Both the position numbers and the translations under genes were made by a program. A model generated the notes under the pieces. It was not told the origin of the DNA. It ran no database searches and saw only the letters and a program-made list of their open reading frames with translations. From an uncultured Erythrobacter sp. (GTDB taxonomy: Bacteria; Pseudomonadota; Alphaproteobacteria; Sphingomonadales; Sphingomonadaceae): a stretch of 64,000 nucleotides of DNA. Shown piece by piece: positions 13,168 to 22,403 of this stretch. The stretch's first letter is position 1, and each line of letters begins with the position of its first letter. The stretch is from the NCBI GenBank assembly GCA_947501215.1, contig CANMUS010000002.1, positions 434,001-498,000 of the forward strand, written 5' to 3'.

Positions 13168-14346
13168 ATGCGTGACGCAGTCATCGTCTCCACCGCCCGC
13201 ACCGCCATCGGCCGCGCCTACAAGGGCGGGTTCAACGACACCAAGGGCCCGACGCTCGGCTCCTACTCCCTGAAGCCCGCGATCGAGCGCGCCGGTATCG
13301 AAGCCGGCGAAGTCGACGATGTGCTGTGGGGCGCCGCGCTTCAGCAGGGCACGCAGGCCGGCAACCTCGCCCGCCAGGTCGCGCTGCGCGCCGGTTGCCC
13401 GATCGGCACCAGCGGCATGACCATCGACCGCCAGTGCTCTTCGGGCCTGATGAGCATTGCCACGGCGGCGAAGCAGATCATCACGGATCGCATGGACGTG
13501 GTTGCCGCCGGCGGCCAGGAAAGCATTTCGCTGGTCCAGACCAAGGAAATGCGCGTGATGCCCGATCCGGAGCTGATTGCGATGCACGGCGCCATCTACA
13601 TGCCGATGTTGCAGACCGCGGAAACGGTCGCCCAGCGCTATGGCATTTCGCGCGACGCGCAGGACGAATACGCCCTCCAGAGCCAGCAGCGTACTGCCAA
13701 GGCGCAGGAAGAAGGCCGCTTCGACGACGAGATCGTGCCCGTCAGCACCACCCACAAGGTGCAGGACAAGGAAACCGGCGAGATTTCGGACGTCGACATC
13801 ACCATCGCCAAGGACGAGGGCAATCGCCCCTCGACCACGCTGGAAGGCCTGCAGGGTCTGAAGCCGGTGATGGGTGAGGGCACCACGATCACGGCCGGCA
13901 ACGCTTCGCAGCTGTCGGACGGCTCCTCGGCCAGCGTGCTGATGGAAGCTAAGGTCGCCGAACAGCGCGGCCTCGAACCGCTCGGTCTCTATGTCGGCAT
14001 GGCAGTCGCCGGGACCGAGCCCGACGAGATGGGCATCGGACCGATCTTCGCAATCCCCAAGCTGCTCAAACGCTTCGACCTCAGCGTCGACGACATCGGC
14101 ATCTGGGAACTGAACGAAGCCTTCGCGGTGCAGGTGCTCTACTGCCGCGACAAACTCGGCATCGATAACGACAAGCTGAACGTCAGTGGCGGTTCGATCT
14201 CGATCGGTCACCCCTACGGCATGACCGGCGCACGCTGCACCGGCCACGTGCTGCTCGAAGGCAAGCGTCGCGGTGCCAAGTATGGCGTCGTCACCATGTG
14301 CGTCGGCGGCGGCATGGGCGCAGCGGGTCTGTTCGAGATCTTCTGA
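13168..14346 (+). CDS. Acetyl-CoA C-acyltransferase (thiolase)
   Basis: Thiolase of 392 residues, the normal length. The acyl-accepting nucleophile is Cys90 in [13 protein letters not shown]. The other active-site residues are seen in NEAFAVQ, His348 in [16 protein letters not shown], and Cys378 in [12 protein letters not shown]. It cleaves 3-ketoacyl-CoA with CoA, or condenses two acyl-CoAs. ATG 13168 follows AAGGAA. A rho-independent terminator lies 29 bases after the stop, so the MaoC-thiolase unit ends here. The degradative versus biosynthetic direction cannot be told from the sequence; it differs clearly from the second thiolase at 25759-27003. Confidence 0.93.
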   Translation: MRDAVIVSTARTAIGRAYKGGFNDTKGPTLGSYSLKPAIERAGIEAGEVDDVLWGAALQQGTQAGNLARQVALRAGCPIGTSGMTIDRQCSSGLMSIATAAKQIITDRMDVVAAGGQESISLVQTKEMRVMPDPELIAMHGAIYMPMLQTAETVAQRYGISRDAQDEYALQSQQRTAKAQEEGRFDDEIVPVSTTHKVQDKETGEISDVDITIAKDEGNRPSTTLEGLQGLKPVMGEGTTITAGNASQLSDGSSASVLMEAKVAEQRGLEPLGLYVGMAVAGTEPDEMGIGPIFAIPKLLKRFDLSVDDIGIWELNEAFAVQVLYCRDKLGIDNDKLNVSGGSISIGHPYGMTGARCTGHVLLEGKRRGAKYGVVTMCVGGGMGAAGLFEIF

Positions 14347-14374
14347 CGGCGCTCAGCGAGTTTTGAACTTAGGA

Positions 14375-14401
14375 GGGGAGCGGGCGACCGCTCCCCTTTT
14401 T
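14375..14401 (+). terminator. Rho-independent terminator after the MaoC-thiolase unit
   Basis: Perfect 9-bp stem GGGGAGCGG (14375-14383) and CCGCTCCCC (14388-14396) with a GCGA tetraloop, followed by five T. The reverse strand lacks a T-run next to the stem, so it works mainly rightward. Confidence 0.9.
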
Positions 14402-14417
14402 CGTGAGGGCTGCCGCC

Positions 14418-15176
14418 TCAGCGCCGCGCGATGCGGCCCGAGCCGTTGCGTTCCTTGCGCAGGATGCGCTCCGCCGAACGGTAGCGGATTTCGCCCGAGC
14501 CGTTGAGCACGGCATCGAGTTCGCCCACGTCGCCCGCCTCGATCGTGCCGGAGCCGTTCAGTGTCGCGTCCAGCTTGCGCAGGGAGCCCATGCGGATTTC
14601 GCCCGAGCCTTCGATGTCGGCATCGACGTAGGACAGTCGCGCGGGGGCAAGGTCGATATCGCCGGAGCCACCGATCAGCGCGCGGACATCGCCCACTACG
14701 CCGCCCAGTTCGATATCGCCCGACCCGCCGATCGAAAGGTCGATCGCGCGGGCGTTCCACCCGTCGAACCGCACGTCGCCGCTGGCATTGATTGCGACCG
14801 CATCGAGGCTGGGCACGGTCAGTACGGCGCGGATACCGATCCGAGTGCGGAAGCTGCCGGCGGTGTCGAGCGACAACGTCCCGCCCCCGCTGCGCGCGCG
14901 GACCAAATCGATGAGATTGTCCTCGGCGGTAATCACCAGCGACCGGCTCGCGCCCTGGCGGATGACGACATCGACCGGTCCGTCGATCGCCAGTCGGTCG
15001 AAGCTGCCGATCGCGCGGTTCTCGGTCACGAGCTCACCCGAACCGGTGATCTGGGTGTCGCCGTAACCGTAAGTCGAGTCCTTCCAACCGCCGTTGTCAC
15101 CCGCTGTCGCACCGCCGCAGGATGCCAACGCGACGAGAGCGCTGCAGGTCGCAGCCAAAATCGTGAATATCCTCAT
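14418..15176 (-). CDS. GIN domain (DUF2807) lipoprotein
   Basis: A 252-residue predicted lipoprotein. The N-terminus MRIFTILAATCSALVALASC has a lipobox (LASC), so the mature protein would be lipid-anchored. The rest is a GIN/DUF2807 beta-helix, a putative auto-transporter-adhesin-head-like domain. Its repeats are obvious: NGSGEIRY, NGSGTIEA, EGSGEIRM, GGSGDIDL and GGSGDIEL recur about every 18-21 residues. Function in the family is unclear; a surface or periplasmic structural role is likely. ATG 15176 has GGGAG seven bases upstream, and a 16-bp palindrome (15193-15208) lies just upstream, suggesting repressor control. Confidence 0.85.
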   Translation of the reverse strand: MRIFTILAATCSALVALASCGGATAGDNGGWKDSTYGYGDTQITGSGELVTENRAIGSFDRLAIDGPVDVVIRQGASRSLVITAEDNLIDLVRARSGGGTLSLDTAGSFRTRIGIRAVLTVPSLDAVAINASGDVRFDGWNARAIDLSIGGSGDIELGGVVGDVRALIGGSGDIDLAPARLSYVDADIEGSGEIRMGSLRKLDATLNGSGTIEAGDVGELDAVLNGSGEIRYRSAERILRKERNGSGRIARR

Positions 15177-15192
15177 TTTCGATCTCCCATAT

Positions 15193-15208
15193 GTTTACAG
15201 ATGTAAAC
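15193..15208. promoter_or_regulatory. Perfect palindrome, TetR-type operator candidate
   Basis: GTTTACA-GA-TGTAAAC is a perfect inverted repeat of two 7-mers with a 2-base centre. It is AT-rich in a GC-rich region and lies 17 bases upstream of the GIN lipoprotein start, just ahead of its Shine-Dalgarno. The shape fits operators of the TetR family; no TetR gene is in the window. Confidence 0.5.
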
Positions 15209-15311
15209 GTTAGGGCATCGAGGGAGCGGCAGTCAATTCGCGCATCGGCGCTCCGTCGGGCCACGAATGGCGTTGGACGAAGTGCGCCGTTCAGGCTTAT
15301 GCTGCGCATCC

Positions 15312-15914
15312 ATGGGCATCATGGAAATCATCGGCATCGCAGGAAGCGTCAGCCTGCTGGCCGGCTGGCGGCTCTATCTCTGTATCTTCGCCACTGGCCT
15401 CGCCATGCGGATGGACGTGGTGCCCCTGCCCGAGCATCTCGCCAGCCTCGATGTGCTCGCCAGCCCGTGGGTGATGAGCATCGCCGCGCTGGCTGCCGTG
15501 GCGGAGTTCTTCGCCGACAAGGTGATGTGGCTCGATTCGATTTGGGACGCGGTGCACACCTTCGTGCGACCGATCGGCGGCGCCCTTCTCGCGCTGGCCA
15601 TCGTCGATCCGTCGGACCCGACAGTGCAGGTCGTCGCGTTCCTGCTCGGCGGCGGTGCCAGCTTTGCTGCGCACGCAGGCAAGGCCGGCGCCCGCGGCGT
15701 GGTCAATGCGAGCCCCGAACCGGTCAGCAATGTCGCCGTATCGACTGCCGAGGACGTGGCGACCGTCGGCCTGCTTTATCTCGCCTACGAATTCCCGCTG
15801 ATTGCAGCGGGGATCGCGGTCGTGTTGCTCGGCCTGACGATCTGGCTGCTGGTGATTGCCCGGCGCATTATCGGCAAGTTGTTCGGGCGCGGCAAGGAAC
15901 CACCGGTCGCCTAG
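15312..15914 (+). CDS. DUF4126 domain-containing membrane protein
   Basis: About 200 residues, mostly hydrophobic. MGIMEIIGIAGSVSLLAGWR, then LYLCIFATGLAMRMDVVPLP and LASLDVLASPWVMSIAALAA are typical of DUF4126, an uncharacterised inner-membrane family. Later segments include GGALLALAIV, VQVVAFLLGGGASFAAHAGK and PLIAAGIAVVLLGLTIWLLV. The family normally starts at the Met-Glu-Ile-Ile stretch, so I use ATG 15312; 15321 is equally possible and the longer frame from 15267 is unlikely. It is divergent from the GIN lipoprotein and nearly abuts the convergent PHB depolymerase gene. Function unknown. Confidence 0.8.
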   Translation: MGIMEIIGIAGSVSLLAGWRLYLCIFATGLAMRMDVVPLPEHLASLDVLASPWVMSIAALAAVAEFFADKVMWLDSIWDAVHTFVRPIGGALLALAIVDPSDPTVQVVAFLLGGGASFAAHAGKAGARGVVNASPEPVSNVAVSTAEDVATVGLLYLAYEFPLIAAGIAVVLLGLTIWLLVIARRIIGKLFGRGKEPPVA

Positions 15915-15919
15915 GCCAT

Positions 15920-17158
15920 CTAGCCATGCGCGGCGATGAATTCCTCGACCACCGGGGCGATTTTGGTGCGCCAGCGGCTGCCGTTGAAGATGCCGTAGTG
16001 GCCTGCGCCTTCCGCCATGAAGTAGCGTTTCTTCGATACGTCCAGGCCCGGCGTCAGCTCCAGCGCGGCGCGCGTCTGGCCTAACCCCGAGATGTCGTCG
16101 CGCTCGCCCTCGATCGCGAGGATCGCGGTGTCGGCGATATCGCCGAGATCGACGCGCTTGCCGCGATGAGCAAAGGTTCCGTTCGGCAAGGCATGGTCCT
16201 GGAAGACGACTTCGACGGTCTGGAGATAGAATTCCGCCGTCATGTCGGCGACGCTGCGATACTCGTCGTAGAAATCTTTGGTCGCCTGCGCGCTTTCCTC
16301 GTCGCCGGCAGTGAGGTGCTTGAACATCTCGTAATGGCTCATCAGGTGATTGCCGAGATTCATGCTCATGAAGCCGGCCAACTGCATAAAGCCGGGATAG
16401 ACCCGCCGCCCCGCACCGCGATACTGCATCGGCACGGTAGCGATGACATTGTGGCGGAACCACTCGATCGGGCGATCCATGGCGAGGTCGTTGACCGTGG
16501 TGGGCGAACAGCGCGTGTCGATCGGGCCGCCCATCATGGTGAGGGTCTTGGGCGCGCAGGGGTGCTTGTCGCGGTTCATGATCGCAGTGGCGGCGAACAC
16601 CGGCACCGACGGCTGGCAGACTGCCATCACATTAGCGCCTTCACCGATATGCTCGAGGAAGCCGATGACGTAATCGATGTAATCGTCGAGATCGAACTCG
16701 CCCTCGTGCAGCGGGACCGTCTTGGCATCGGCCCAGTCGGTCACGAAGACGCGGTAGTTCTGCAGCATCCGCTCCACCGTGCCGCGCAGCAGCGTAGCAA
16801 AATGGCCGCTCATCGGCGCGACCACCAGCAGGCGCGGCGCATCCTCGGGAAGGCTCTCTCGATAAAATTCCTTCAAGTCGCCGAACGGGCGATTGATGAC
16901 GGTTGCCTCGATCACCGGATCGGCCTTGCCGTCCACTTCGACCGCCTCGATACCCCAGGCGGGCTTGCCGTAGGGTGCGGCGGCATGGGCAAAAACTTCC
17001 AGCGCGCTCGCAGCAGTCGAGCCCAGGCCCATATAGCCCATCGGGCCGACATAATTCATCGGGTTCGACGGGTTGGAGAGCATCTCCGCCCCGATCGAAG
17101 CCCAGGCGCTAGCGGAATTGAGCCAGCTGCGCTGGAGTTCGTAGGCGTGGTATAACAT
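15920..17158 (-). CDS. phaZ: Intracellular polyhydroxyalkanoate (PHB) depolymerase
   Basis: Alpha/beta-hydrolase that cleaves stored polyhydroxybutyrate granules to 3-hydroxybutyrate units in the cytoplasm. The 412-residue length and start MLYHAYELQRSWLNSASAWA are typical of the class I intracellular enzyme. The unusual nucleophile of this family is a cysteine, here Cys181 in MAVCQPSVPVFAA; the C-terminal His is in AEGAGHYGIFNGS, and AIEGERDDISG holds the acid. ATG 17158 has AGGGGA about five bases upstream. It is transcribed divergently from the ABC exporter. No phaC synthase is in the window. Confidence 0.93.
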   Translation of the reverse strand: MLYHAYELQRSWLNSASAWASIGAEMLSNPSNPMNYVGPMGYMGLGSTAASALEVFAHAAAPYGKPAWGIEAVEVDGKADPVIEATVINRPFGDLKEFYRESLPEDAPRLLVVAPMSGHFATLLRGTVERMLQNYRVFVTDWADAKTVPLHEGEFDLDDYIDYVIGFLEHIGEGANVMAVCQPSVPVFAATAIMNRDKHPCAPKTLTMMGGPIDTRCSPTTVNDLAMDRPIEWFRHNVIATVPMQYRGAGRRVYPGFMQLAGFMSMNLGNHLMSHYEMFKHLTAGDEESAQATKDFYDEYRSVADMTAEFYLQTVEVVFQDHALPNGTFAHRGKRVDLGDIADTAILAIEGERDDISGLGQTRAALELTPGLDVSKKRYFMAEGAGHYGIFNGSRWRTKIAPVVEEFIAAHG

Positions 17159-17321
17159 GTTCGTCCCCTGCTGGCCGGTGGTTCGTCTTTTACCGTGCCG
17201 CGACCTGAAAGTCGGGTATCCTGACGTCTGTGCGCCCATTGTGCAATGCACAAGGGAAGGAAATGTGCCGAATACCGCGTCCGCTGTGGATTTTCGCGTC
17301 CGCCGCGCTTAGGTGAGCCGC

Positions 17322-19148
17322 ATGTACGGGCCGGCCAATACTGCACCGCGGAAAAAGCGGTTGTTCCAGCGCAAGGCGCGCGGGGACGAGGCGCAGCCGC
17401 GGTCGCTGAAGCCGCTGCGCATGGTCTGGCAGTCGGCGAAGCGATACCCCGGCCATGTCGCCCTGGCGATCCTCGCATTGTTCATCACCGCCGGCGCGAC
17501 CCTGGCCATCCCGGCAGGGTTCAAGATGGTGATCGACCGCGGCTTTGCGGAGGGCGGCAATGCGGACGAAATGCGCTTCTGGTTCCAGTCGCTGCTCGGC
17601 ATCGTCGGCGTGCTCGCGGTGGGCACGGCGATGCGGTTCTATTTCGTCAGCTGGCTGGGTGAGCGTGTCGTCGCCGACATTCGCCTGCGTGTGCAGCGCA
17701 ACTTGCTGCGGCTCGCTCCGGGTTTCTATGAAGAGAATAGCCCCAAGGAAATTTCCAGCCGGATGACCAGCGACACGGCGCTGATCGAGACGGTGGTCGG
17801 CACCACGATTTCGGTGGCGCTGCGCAACACGCTGATGGCGATCGGCGGGACCGCCTATCTCTTCTGGCTCGTGCCGAGCCTCACGATGGGATTGTTCTTG
17901 GTAATCCCGGCAATCGTCGTCCCGATCACCTATTTCGGACGGCGCCTGCGCAAGGTCAGCCGCACCAGCCAGGACCGGGTGGCCGATATCGGCGCCATGG
18001 TGACCGAGGTGCTGTCCGCGATGAAAATCGTGCAGGGCTTCAACCAGGAAAGTCGCGAGCACGAGCGCTTCGAGGCCGCCGTCGAGCGGACCTTCATCGT
18101 CGCCAAGCGGCGCGTCATCATCCGCGCGATCATGACCGCAGTGGTCATTCTCTGCGTCTTCGGCGGTATCACGCTGCTGGTCTGGCGCGGCGCGGAGGCC
18201 GTGGGCGAGGGCACTATATCGGGCGGGACGATAGCCGCATTCGTGCTGACGGCGGGCCTCGTGGCAGGTGCCTTCGGCGCGCTGACCGAGGTTTATGGCG
18301 ACCTGCTGCGCGGATCAGGGGCGGCCAGCCGCCTCGCCGAACTGCTCGAGGAGACGCCGACCATCACTCCGCCGGCCCGCCCGCAGACCCTGCCGGAGCC
18401 GCCACGCGGCAGCCTGTCGTTCCGCAATGTGACATTCCGCTACCCCACCCGGTTGGAGGCACCGGCACTGATCGACTTCAACCTCGAAGTCGAGCCGGGC
18501 GAAACGGTCGCCATCGTCGGCCCATCAGGGGCGGGCAAGTCGACCATTTTCCAGCTGGCCGAGCGCTTCTACGATCCGCAGGCCGGCTCCATCCGCCTCG
18601 ATGGCGTGCCGCTGACCGGCGCGGATCCGGCGGAAATCCGCCGCCGCATGGCCTACGTCCCGCAGGAAGGCGTGCTGTTCAGCGCGAATGCCCGCGACAA
18701 TTTGCGCTATGGCAATTGGGACGCGAGCGACGAGGCAATCTGGTCCGCCGCGCGGGCAGCCAATGCGGCGGAGTTTCTCGAGAAGCTGCCCAAGGGTCTC
18801 GATACTTACCTCGGCGAGAGCGGCACGCAGCTATCGGGCGGGCAGCGCCAGCGGCTGGCCATCGCTCGCGCACTTCTGCGCGATGCGCCGATCCTGCTGC
18901 TGGACGAAGCGACCAGTGCCCTCGATGCGGAAAGCGAACGGCTGGTCCAGGATGCGCTCGAGCACCTGATGGCGGAGCGCACCACGCTCGTTATCGCCCA
19001 CCGCTTGTCGACCGTGCGGGCTGCGGATCGCATCGTGGTGATGGAGGACGGACGCATCGTCGAGCAGGGCACGCATGACCAGCTTTCGGCGAACGGCGGG
19101 CTTTATGCGCGGCTCGCGAAGTTGCAATTCGTGCTCGAAACTGCCTGA
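17322..19148 (+). CDS. ABC exporter, fused permease and ATPase (MsbA-related half transporter)
   Basis: About 608 residues. The transmembrane domain is residues 40-320 (HVALAILALFITAGATLAIP and several later helices). The nucleotide-binding domain follows, with Walker A GPSGAGKST, signature LSGGQRQRLAIARALL, Walker B ILLLDEATSALD and the switch His in IAHRLSTVRAADR. This is the type IV exporter layout and closely resembles the alphaproteobacterial MsbA-related family; the substrate is unknown (lipid-like or drug). ATG 17322 is preferred because TAGGTGA lies at a good distance; GTG 17313 is possible. There is no N-terminal C39 peptidase domain, so it is not a peptide-processing exporter. Confidence 0.92.
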   Translation: MYGPANTAPRKKRLFQRKARGDEAQPRSLKPLRMVWQSAKRYPGHVALAILALFITAGATLAIPAGFKMVIDRGFAEGGNADEMRFWFQSLLGIVGVLAVGTAMRFYFVSWLGERVVADIRLRVQRNLLRLAPGFYEENSPKEISSRMTSDTALIETVVGTTISVALRNTLMAIGGTAYLFWLVPSLTMGLFLVIPAIVVPITYFGRRLRKVSRTSQDRVADIGAMVTEVLSAMKIVQGFNQESREHERFEAAVERTFIVAKRRVIIRAIMTAVVILCVFGGITLLVWRGAEAVGEGTISGGTIAAFVLTAGLVAGAFGALTEVYGDLLRGSGAASRLAELLEETPTITPPARPQTLPEPPRGSLSFRNVTFRYPTRLEAPALIDFNLEVEPGETVAIVGPSGAGKSTIFQLAERFYDPQAGSIRLDGVPLTGADPAEIRRRMAYVPQEGVLFSANARDNLRYGNWDASDEAIWSAARAANAAEFLEKLPKGLDTYLGESGTQLSGGQRQRLAIARALLRDAPILLLDEATSALDAESERLVQDALEHLMAERTTLVIAHRLSTVRAADRIVVMEDGRIVEQGTHDQLSANGGLYARLAKLQFVLETA

Positions 19149-19271
19149 TTCCTCGCTCAAAGCGTTGTTTGAGCCGATAAACTGCATCGCACGCGCGACG
19201 AAAGCTGTTAGTTAATGATTATCCGATTCCGGCCCCCCGGCCGGGTGACTGCGATTGGGAGACTGCACATA

Positions 19272-21416
19272 ATGATCCGTACCATGCTTGCCGCCGGTGC
19301 GAGCGCTCTTGCGCTCGGCCTGGCGACCCCGGCCCTCGCCGACGACCATACCGAAGCCAACATGGCCGAGGAAACCAACGAACTGCCCACCATGAGCTTC
19401 GGCGAATGGGGCTTCGATCCGGCGACGCTTTCCCCGGATGTCGATCCGGGTGACGACTTCTTCGCCTATGCGAACCAGGAATGGCTCGACGCCAACCCCC
19501 TGCCTGCCGAATTCAGCAGTTTCGGCGCCTTCAACCTGTTGCGCGAAAAATCCACTAGCGACGTGAAAACGCTGGTGGACGAACTGAACGCCAAGGACCC
19601 GGCCTCGCTGACTGCGAATGAGAAGCGGATCGTGGCGGTCTACGATTCCTACCTTGATACGGATGCTATCGATGCCGCGGGCATGTCTGCCGCCCAGCCG
19701 TATCTGGAGCGTATCCAGGCGGCCGACAGCATTGACGCGCTGCTGACGCTGTGGGCGACTCCGGGATACCCTTCGCCTCTTGGAGGCGGCGTGAATGTCG
19801 ATGCAAAGGAAACCGATCGCTACTCGGTCTATCTCAGCTCCGGCGGCCTCGGCCTGCCCGATCGCGATTATTATACCGACACCAGCGAGAAGGGCGAAAA
19901 CATCAAGGCGAAGTACAAGGAGTACCTCACCTTCCTGATGGGCAAGGCCGGTTACGAGGATCCCGCTGCAGCCGCGATGGCGGTCTACGGCTTCGAGGAC
20001 ACGATCGCCCGCACGATTTCGAGCGACCGCGCGGCCAGCCGCAATGTCGACCTGTTCTACAATCCCTTCACCCCCGCCGAACTCGGCGAGCTTGCGGGCG
20101 ATTTCCCGATCGAGACCATGATCGAGGCCTCGGGCTTCGGTGAGGCGGATCGCTTCGTCGTGACCAACCTGCGTCCGAGCGCGGAGCGGGCCGAGGAAAT
20201 CGGCCTCGACGCCGAAGCCATGGCGAAGCTTGGCAAGGGCTTCACCGGCATGCTCGAACTGCTCGGAACGACCGACCTCGCCACGCTCAAGGCGTGGACG
20301 ATCAAGGAATTCCTCGACAACAACGCCGCCATCCTCGGCTCCGACATCGATGAAGCCGACTTCGCGTTCTACGGTACGCTGCTGCGCGGCACGCCCGAAC
20401 AGCGCCCGCGCTGGAAACGCGCCATCGGCGAGACGGAAAGCCAGTTCGGGGAACTGCTCGGCGCATCCTATGTCGAGCGATATTTCCCGCCCGCCAGTAA
20501 GGAAGCGATGGACGAGCTGGTCGCGAACCTGCGCATCGCACTCGCCGAATCGCTCGCCGAGATCGACTGGATGAGCGAAGCTTCGAAAGAGCAGGCCATG
20601 GCCAAGCTCGACAGCTTCGATCCGAAGATCGGCTATCGCGACAATCTCGAGACTTACGAAGGTCTCGATGTGAAGGCGGGCGATCCGCTGGGCAACCGGA
20701 TGGCGGCGGCACACTGGGCGTGGCGCGACATGCTCGACAAGCTGGGCGGCCCGATCGACCGCACCGAATGGGGCATGCTGCCGCAGACGGTGAACGCCTA
20801 TTACAACCCGCTGAAGAACGAGATCGTTTTTCCTGCCGGTATCCTGCAGCAGCCGTTCTTCGGTCCGAATGCGGACCCCGCGGTCAATTACGGTGCGATC
20901 GGCGGCGTCATCGGACACGAGATCGGCCACGGTTTCGACGACCAGGGATCGAAGTTCAGCGCTACCGGCGCGCTCGAGAACTGGTGGACGGACGAGGATC
21001 GCGCCAATTTCGACGGCCTGACCGATGCGCTGGTAGAGCAGTACAACGGCTTTTGCCCGCTCGACGATGGTGAAACCTGCGTCAACGGCCGCCTCACGCT
21101 GGGCGAGAACATCGGCGACCTCGGCGGTCTCTCGATGGCCTACCGCGCCTACAAGCTGGCGACCGAGGGCAAGGACGTGCCGGTGATCGACGGCCTGACC
21201 GGCGACCAGCGCTTCTTCCTCGCCTGGGCACAAGTCTGGCGTACGGCCCAGCGGGACGACGCACTGCGTCAGCAGCTGCGCACCGATCCGCACAGCCCGC
21301 CCTATTACCGTGTGAACGGCGTCGTGCGGAACTTCGACGAATGGTATGAAGCGTTCAACGTGACGCCGGAGGACGATCTCTACCTGCCGCCGGAAGAGCG
21401 CATCCGCATCTGGTAA
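19272..21416 (+). CDS. M13 family (neprilysin-like) zinc metallopeptidase, exported
   Basis: Peptidase of about 714 residues with a signal peptide (MIRTMLAAGASALALGLATP, cleavage likely after ALA-DD), so it acts in the periplasm or outside. Zinc site: HEIGH at about 549-553 in GGVIGHEIGHGFDDQGS, and the third ligand Glu in GENIGDLGGLSMAYRAY. The substrate-binding NAYYNP motif precedes it, and the end PEERIRIW matches the family's usual C-terminal W. ATG 19272 was chosen over an upstream in-frame start because it begins the signal peptide. A terminator follows the stop. Confidence 0.95.
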   Translation: MIRTMLAAGASALALGLATPALADDHTEANMAEETNELPTMSFGEWGFDPATLSPDVDPGDDFFAYANQEWLDANPLPAEFSSFGAFNLLREKSTSDVKTLVDELNAKDPASLTANEKRIVAVYDSYLDTDAIDAAGMSAAQPYLERIQAADSIDALLTLWATPGYPSPLGGGVNVDAKETDRYSVYLSSGGLGLPDRDYYTDTSEKGENIKAKYKEYLTFLMGKAGYEDPAAAAMAVYGFEDTIARTISSDRAASRNVDLFYNPFTPAELGELAGDFPIETMIEASGFGEADRFVVTNLRPSAERAEEIGLDAEAMAKLGKGFTGMLELLGTTDLATLKAWTIKEFLDNNAAILGSDIDEADFAFYGTLLRGTPEQRPRWKRAIGETESQFGELLGASYVERYFPPASKEAMDELVANLRIALAESLAEIDWMSEASKEQAMAKLDSFDPKIGYRDNLETYEGLDVKAGDPLGNRMAAAHWAWRDMLDKLGGPIDRTEWGMLPQTVNAYYNPLKNEIVFPAGILQQPFFGPNADPAVNYGAIGGVIGHEIGHGFDDQGSKFSATGALENWWTDEDRANFDGLTDALVEQYNGFCPLDDGETCVNGRLTLGENIGDLGGLSMAYRAYKLATEGKDVPVIDGLTGDQRFFLAWAQVWRTAQRDDALRQQLRTDPHSPPYYRVNGVVRNFDEWYEAFNVTPEDDLYLPPEERIRIW

Positions 21417-21450
21417 CAGCGCGGCTTGCCGCAAAAACATCGAACGGGCG

Positions 21451-21484
21451 GGGCGGGTCACTTGACTTGTCCCGCCCTTTCTTC
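21451..21484 (+). terminator. Rho-independent terminator after the M13 peptidase
   Basis: Stem GGGCGGG (21451-21457) and CCCGCCC (21471-21477) with a 13-base loop, followed by TTTCTTC. It separates the peptidase from uppP, which starts 15 bases later. Confidence 0.75.
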
Positions 21485-21498
21485 ATGCACCGGCGGCA

Positions 21499-22308
21499 AT
21501 GAACACTACCATCACTGCCATTCTGCTCGGTATTCTCGAAGGTCTGACCGAATTTCTTCCGGTATCATCGACCGGGCACCTGATCCTCGCCCAAGGGTTT
21601 TTCGGCTACGATCCCGCTCAGTGGAGCCAGTTCAACGTCGTCATCCAGCTAGGTGCCATCCTCGCGGTTGTCGTTTCCTACTGGTCTCTATTCTGGCGAA
21701 TGGGCACCGGTTTCCTCAGATGGGAAACCGAGTCGGTACGTTTCGTGCGAAATATCGTCCTAGGTTTCGTACCGGCGGCGATCATCGGTTTGCTCGCTAA
21801 GGATACCATCGATGTCATGCTCGGGAGCCCGGTGGTTGTTGTTGTGGCGCTGGTTCTGGGAGGCGTCGCCATTCTGGTCCTGGAAAAGGTTATCCCGCCA
21901 AGCGAAGACACCGGAGTTGCCGCACTGTCCTGGAGGGTCTGTTTGGCAATCGGCCTGGCCCAATGCCTCGCGATGATACCCGGCACCAGCCGATCCGCGT
22001 CGAGCATCCTGGGGGCGCTGGCGATGGGGGTGGGCAGGAAGACTGCAGCTGAGTTTTCATTCTTTCTTGCTGTCCCGACGATGCTCGGGGCGGCGACGGT
22101 AAAGATTTTCGATGATCCGGCTCTGTTGTCAGGCACCGCGGCCATCGGATGGGCGGAAATCGCGTTGGGCTTCACCGCCGCCTTCCTGACCGCTCTGGCA
22201 GTCATTCGGCTGTTCGTTGCTTACGTCGCAAAGCACGGCTTCGCTCCCTTTGCCTGGTATCGCATTGTGATCGGTAGCATCGGATTCTACTGGTTCGTCC
22301 TCGCGTAA
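21499..22308 (+). CDS. uppP: Undecaprenyl-diphosphatase (UppP/BacA)
   Basis: Integral membrane phosphatase of 269 residues that converts undecaprenyl diphosphate to the monophosphate carrier lipid for cell-wall and glycan synthesis; overproduction gives bacitracin resistance. Both family signatures are present: EGLTEFLPVSSTGHLIL near the N-terminus (catalytic Glu and Ser/His) and PGTSRSASSILGALAMG near residue 160. Eight hydrophobic segments are apparent. Base composition is lower in GC than neighbours: two 60-base lines counted gave 32 and 34 GC, against 44 in a line of the preceding gene. Possible transfer from another lineage. Confidence 0.96.
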   Translation: MNTTITAILLGILEGLTEFLPVSSTGHLILAQGFFGYDPAQWSQFNVVIQLGAILAVVVSYWSLFWRMGTGFLRWETESVRFVRNIVLGFVPAAIIGLLAKDTIDVMLGSPVVVVVALVLGGVAILVLEKVIPPSEDTGVAALSWRVCLAIGLAQCLAMIPGTSRSASSILGALAMGVGRKTAAEFSFFLAVPTMLGAATVKIFDDPALLSGTAAIGWAEIALGFTAAFLTALAVIRLFVAYVAKHGFAPFAWYRIVIGSIGFYWFVLA

Positions 22309-22343
22309 TCAGTCGCCGCCGTCGAATTTCGGACATAAAGTCT

Positions 22344-22369
22344 GGAACCAAACATGACAGCAAACCTTA
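22344..22369 (+). promoter_or_regulatory. Weak candidate EcfG-type stress promoter
   Basis: GGAAC at 22344-22348 matches the -35 element of the alphaproteobacterial general stress sigma factor EcfG. After 17 bases comes CTTA (22366-22369), only half matching the CGTT -10. It lies 60 bases upstream of a stress-type membrane protein gene. Tentative. Confidence 0.25.
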
Positions 22370-22403
22370 TGGGGCTGAATGTAGTAACGAAGGAATGCCT
22401 GAC

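Noticed and set aside
17322-19148. ABC exporter considered as the secretion partner of the double-glycine peptides.
   Set aside because: No N-terminal C39 peptidase domain is present and the gene is 37 kb away; it matches the MsbA-related group.
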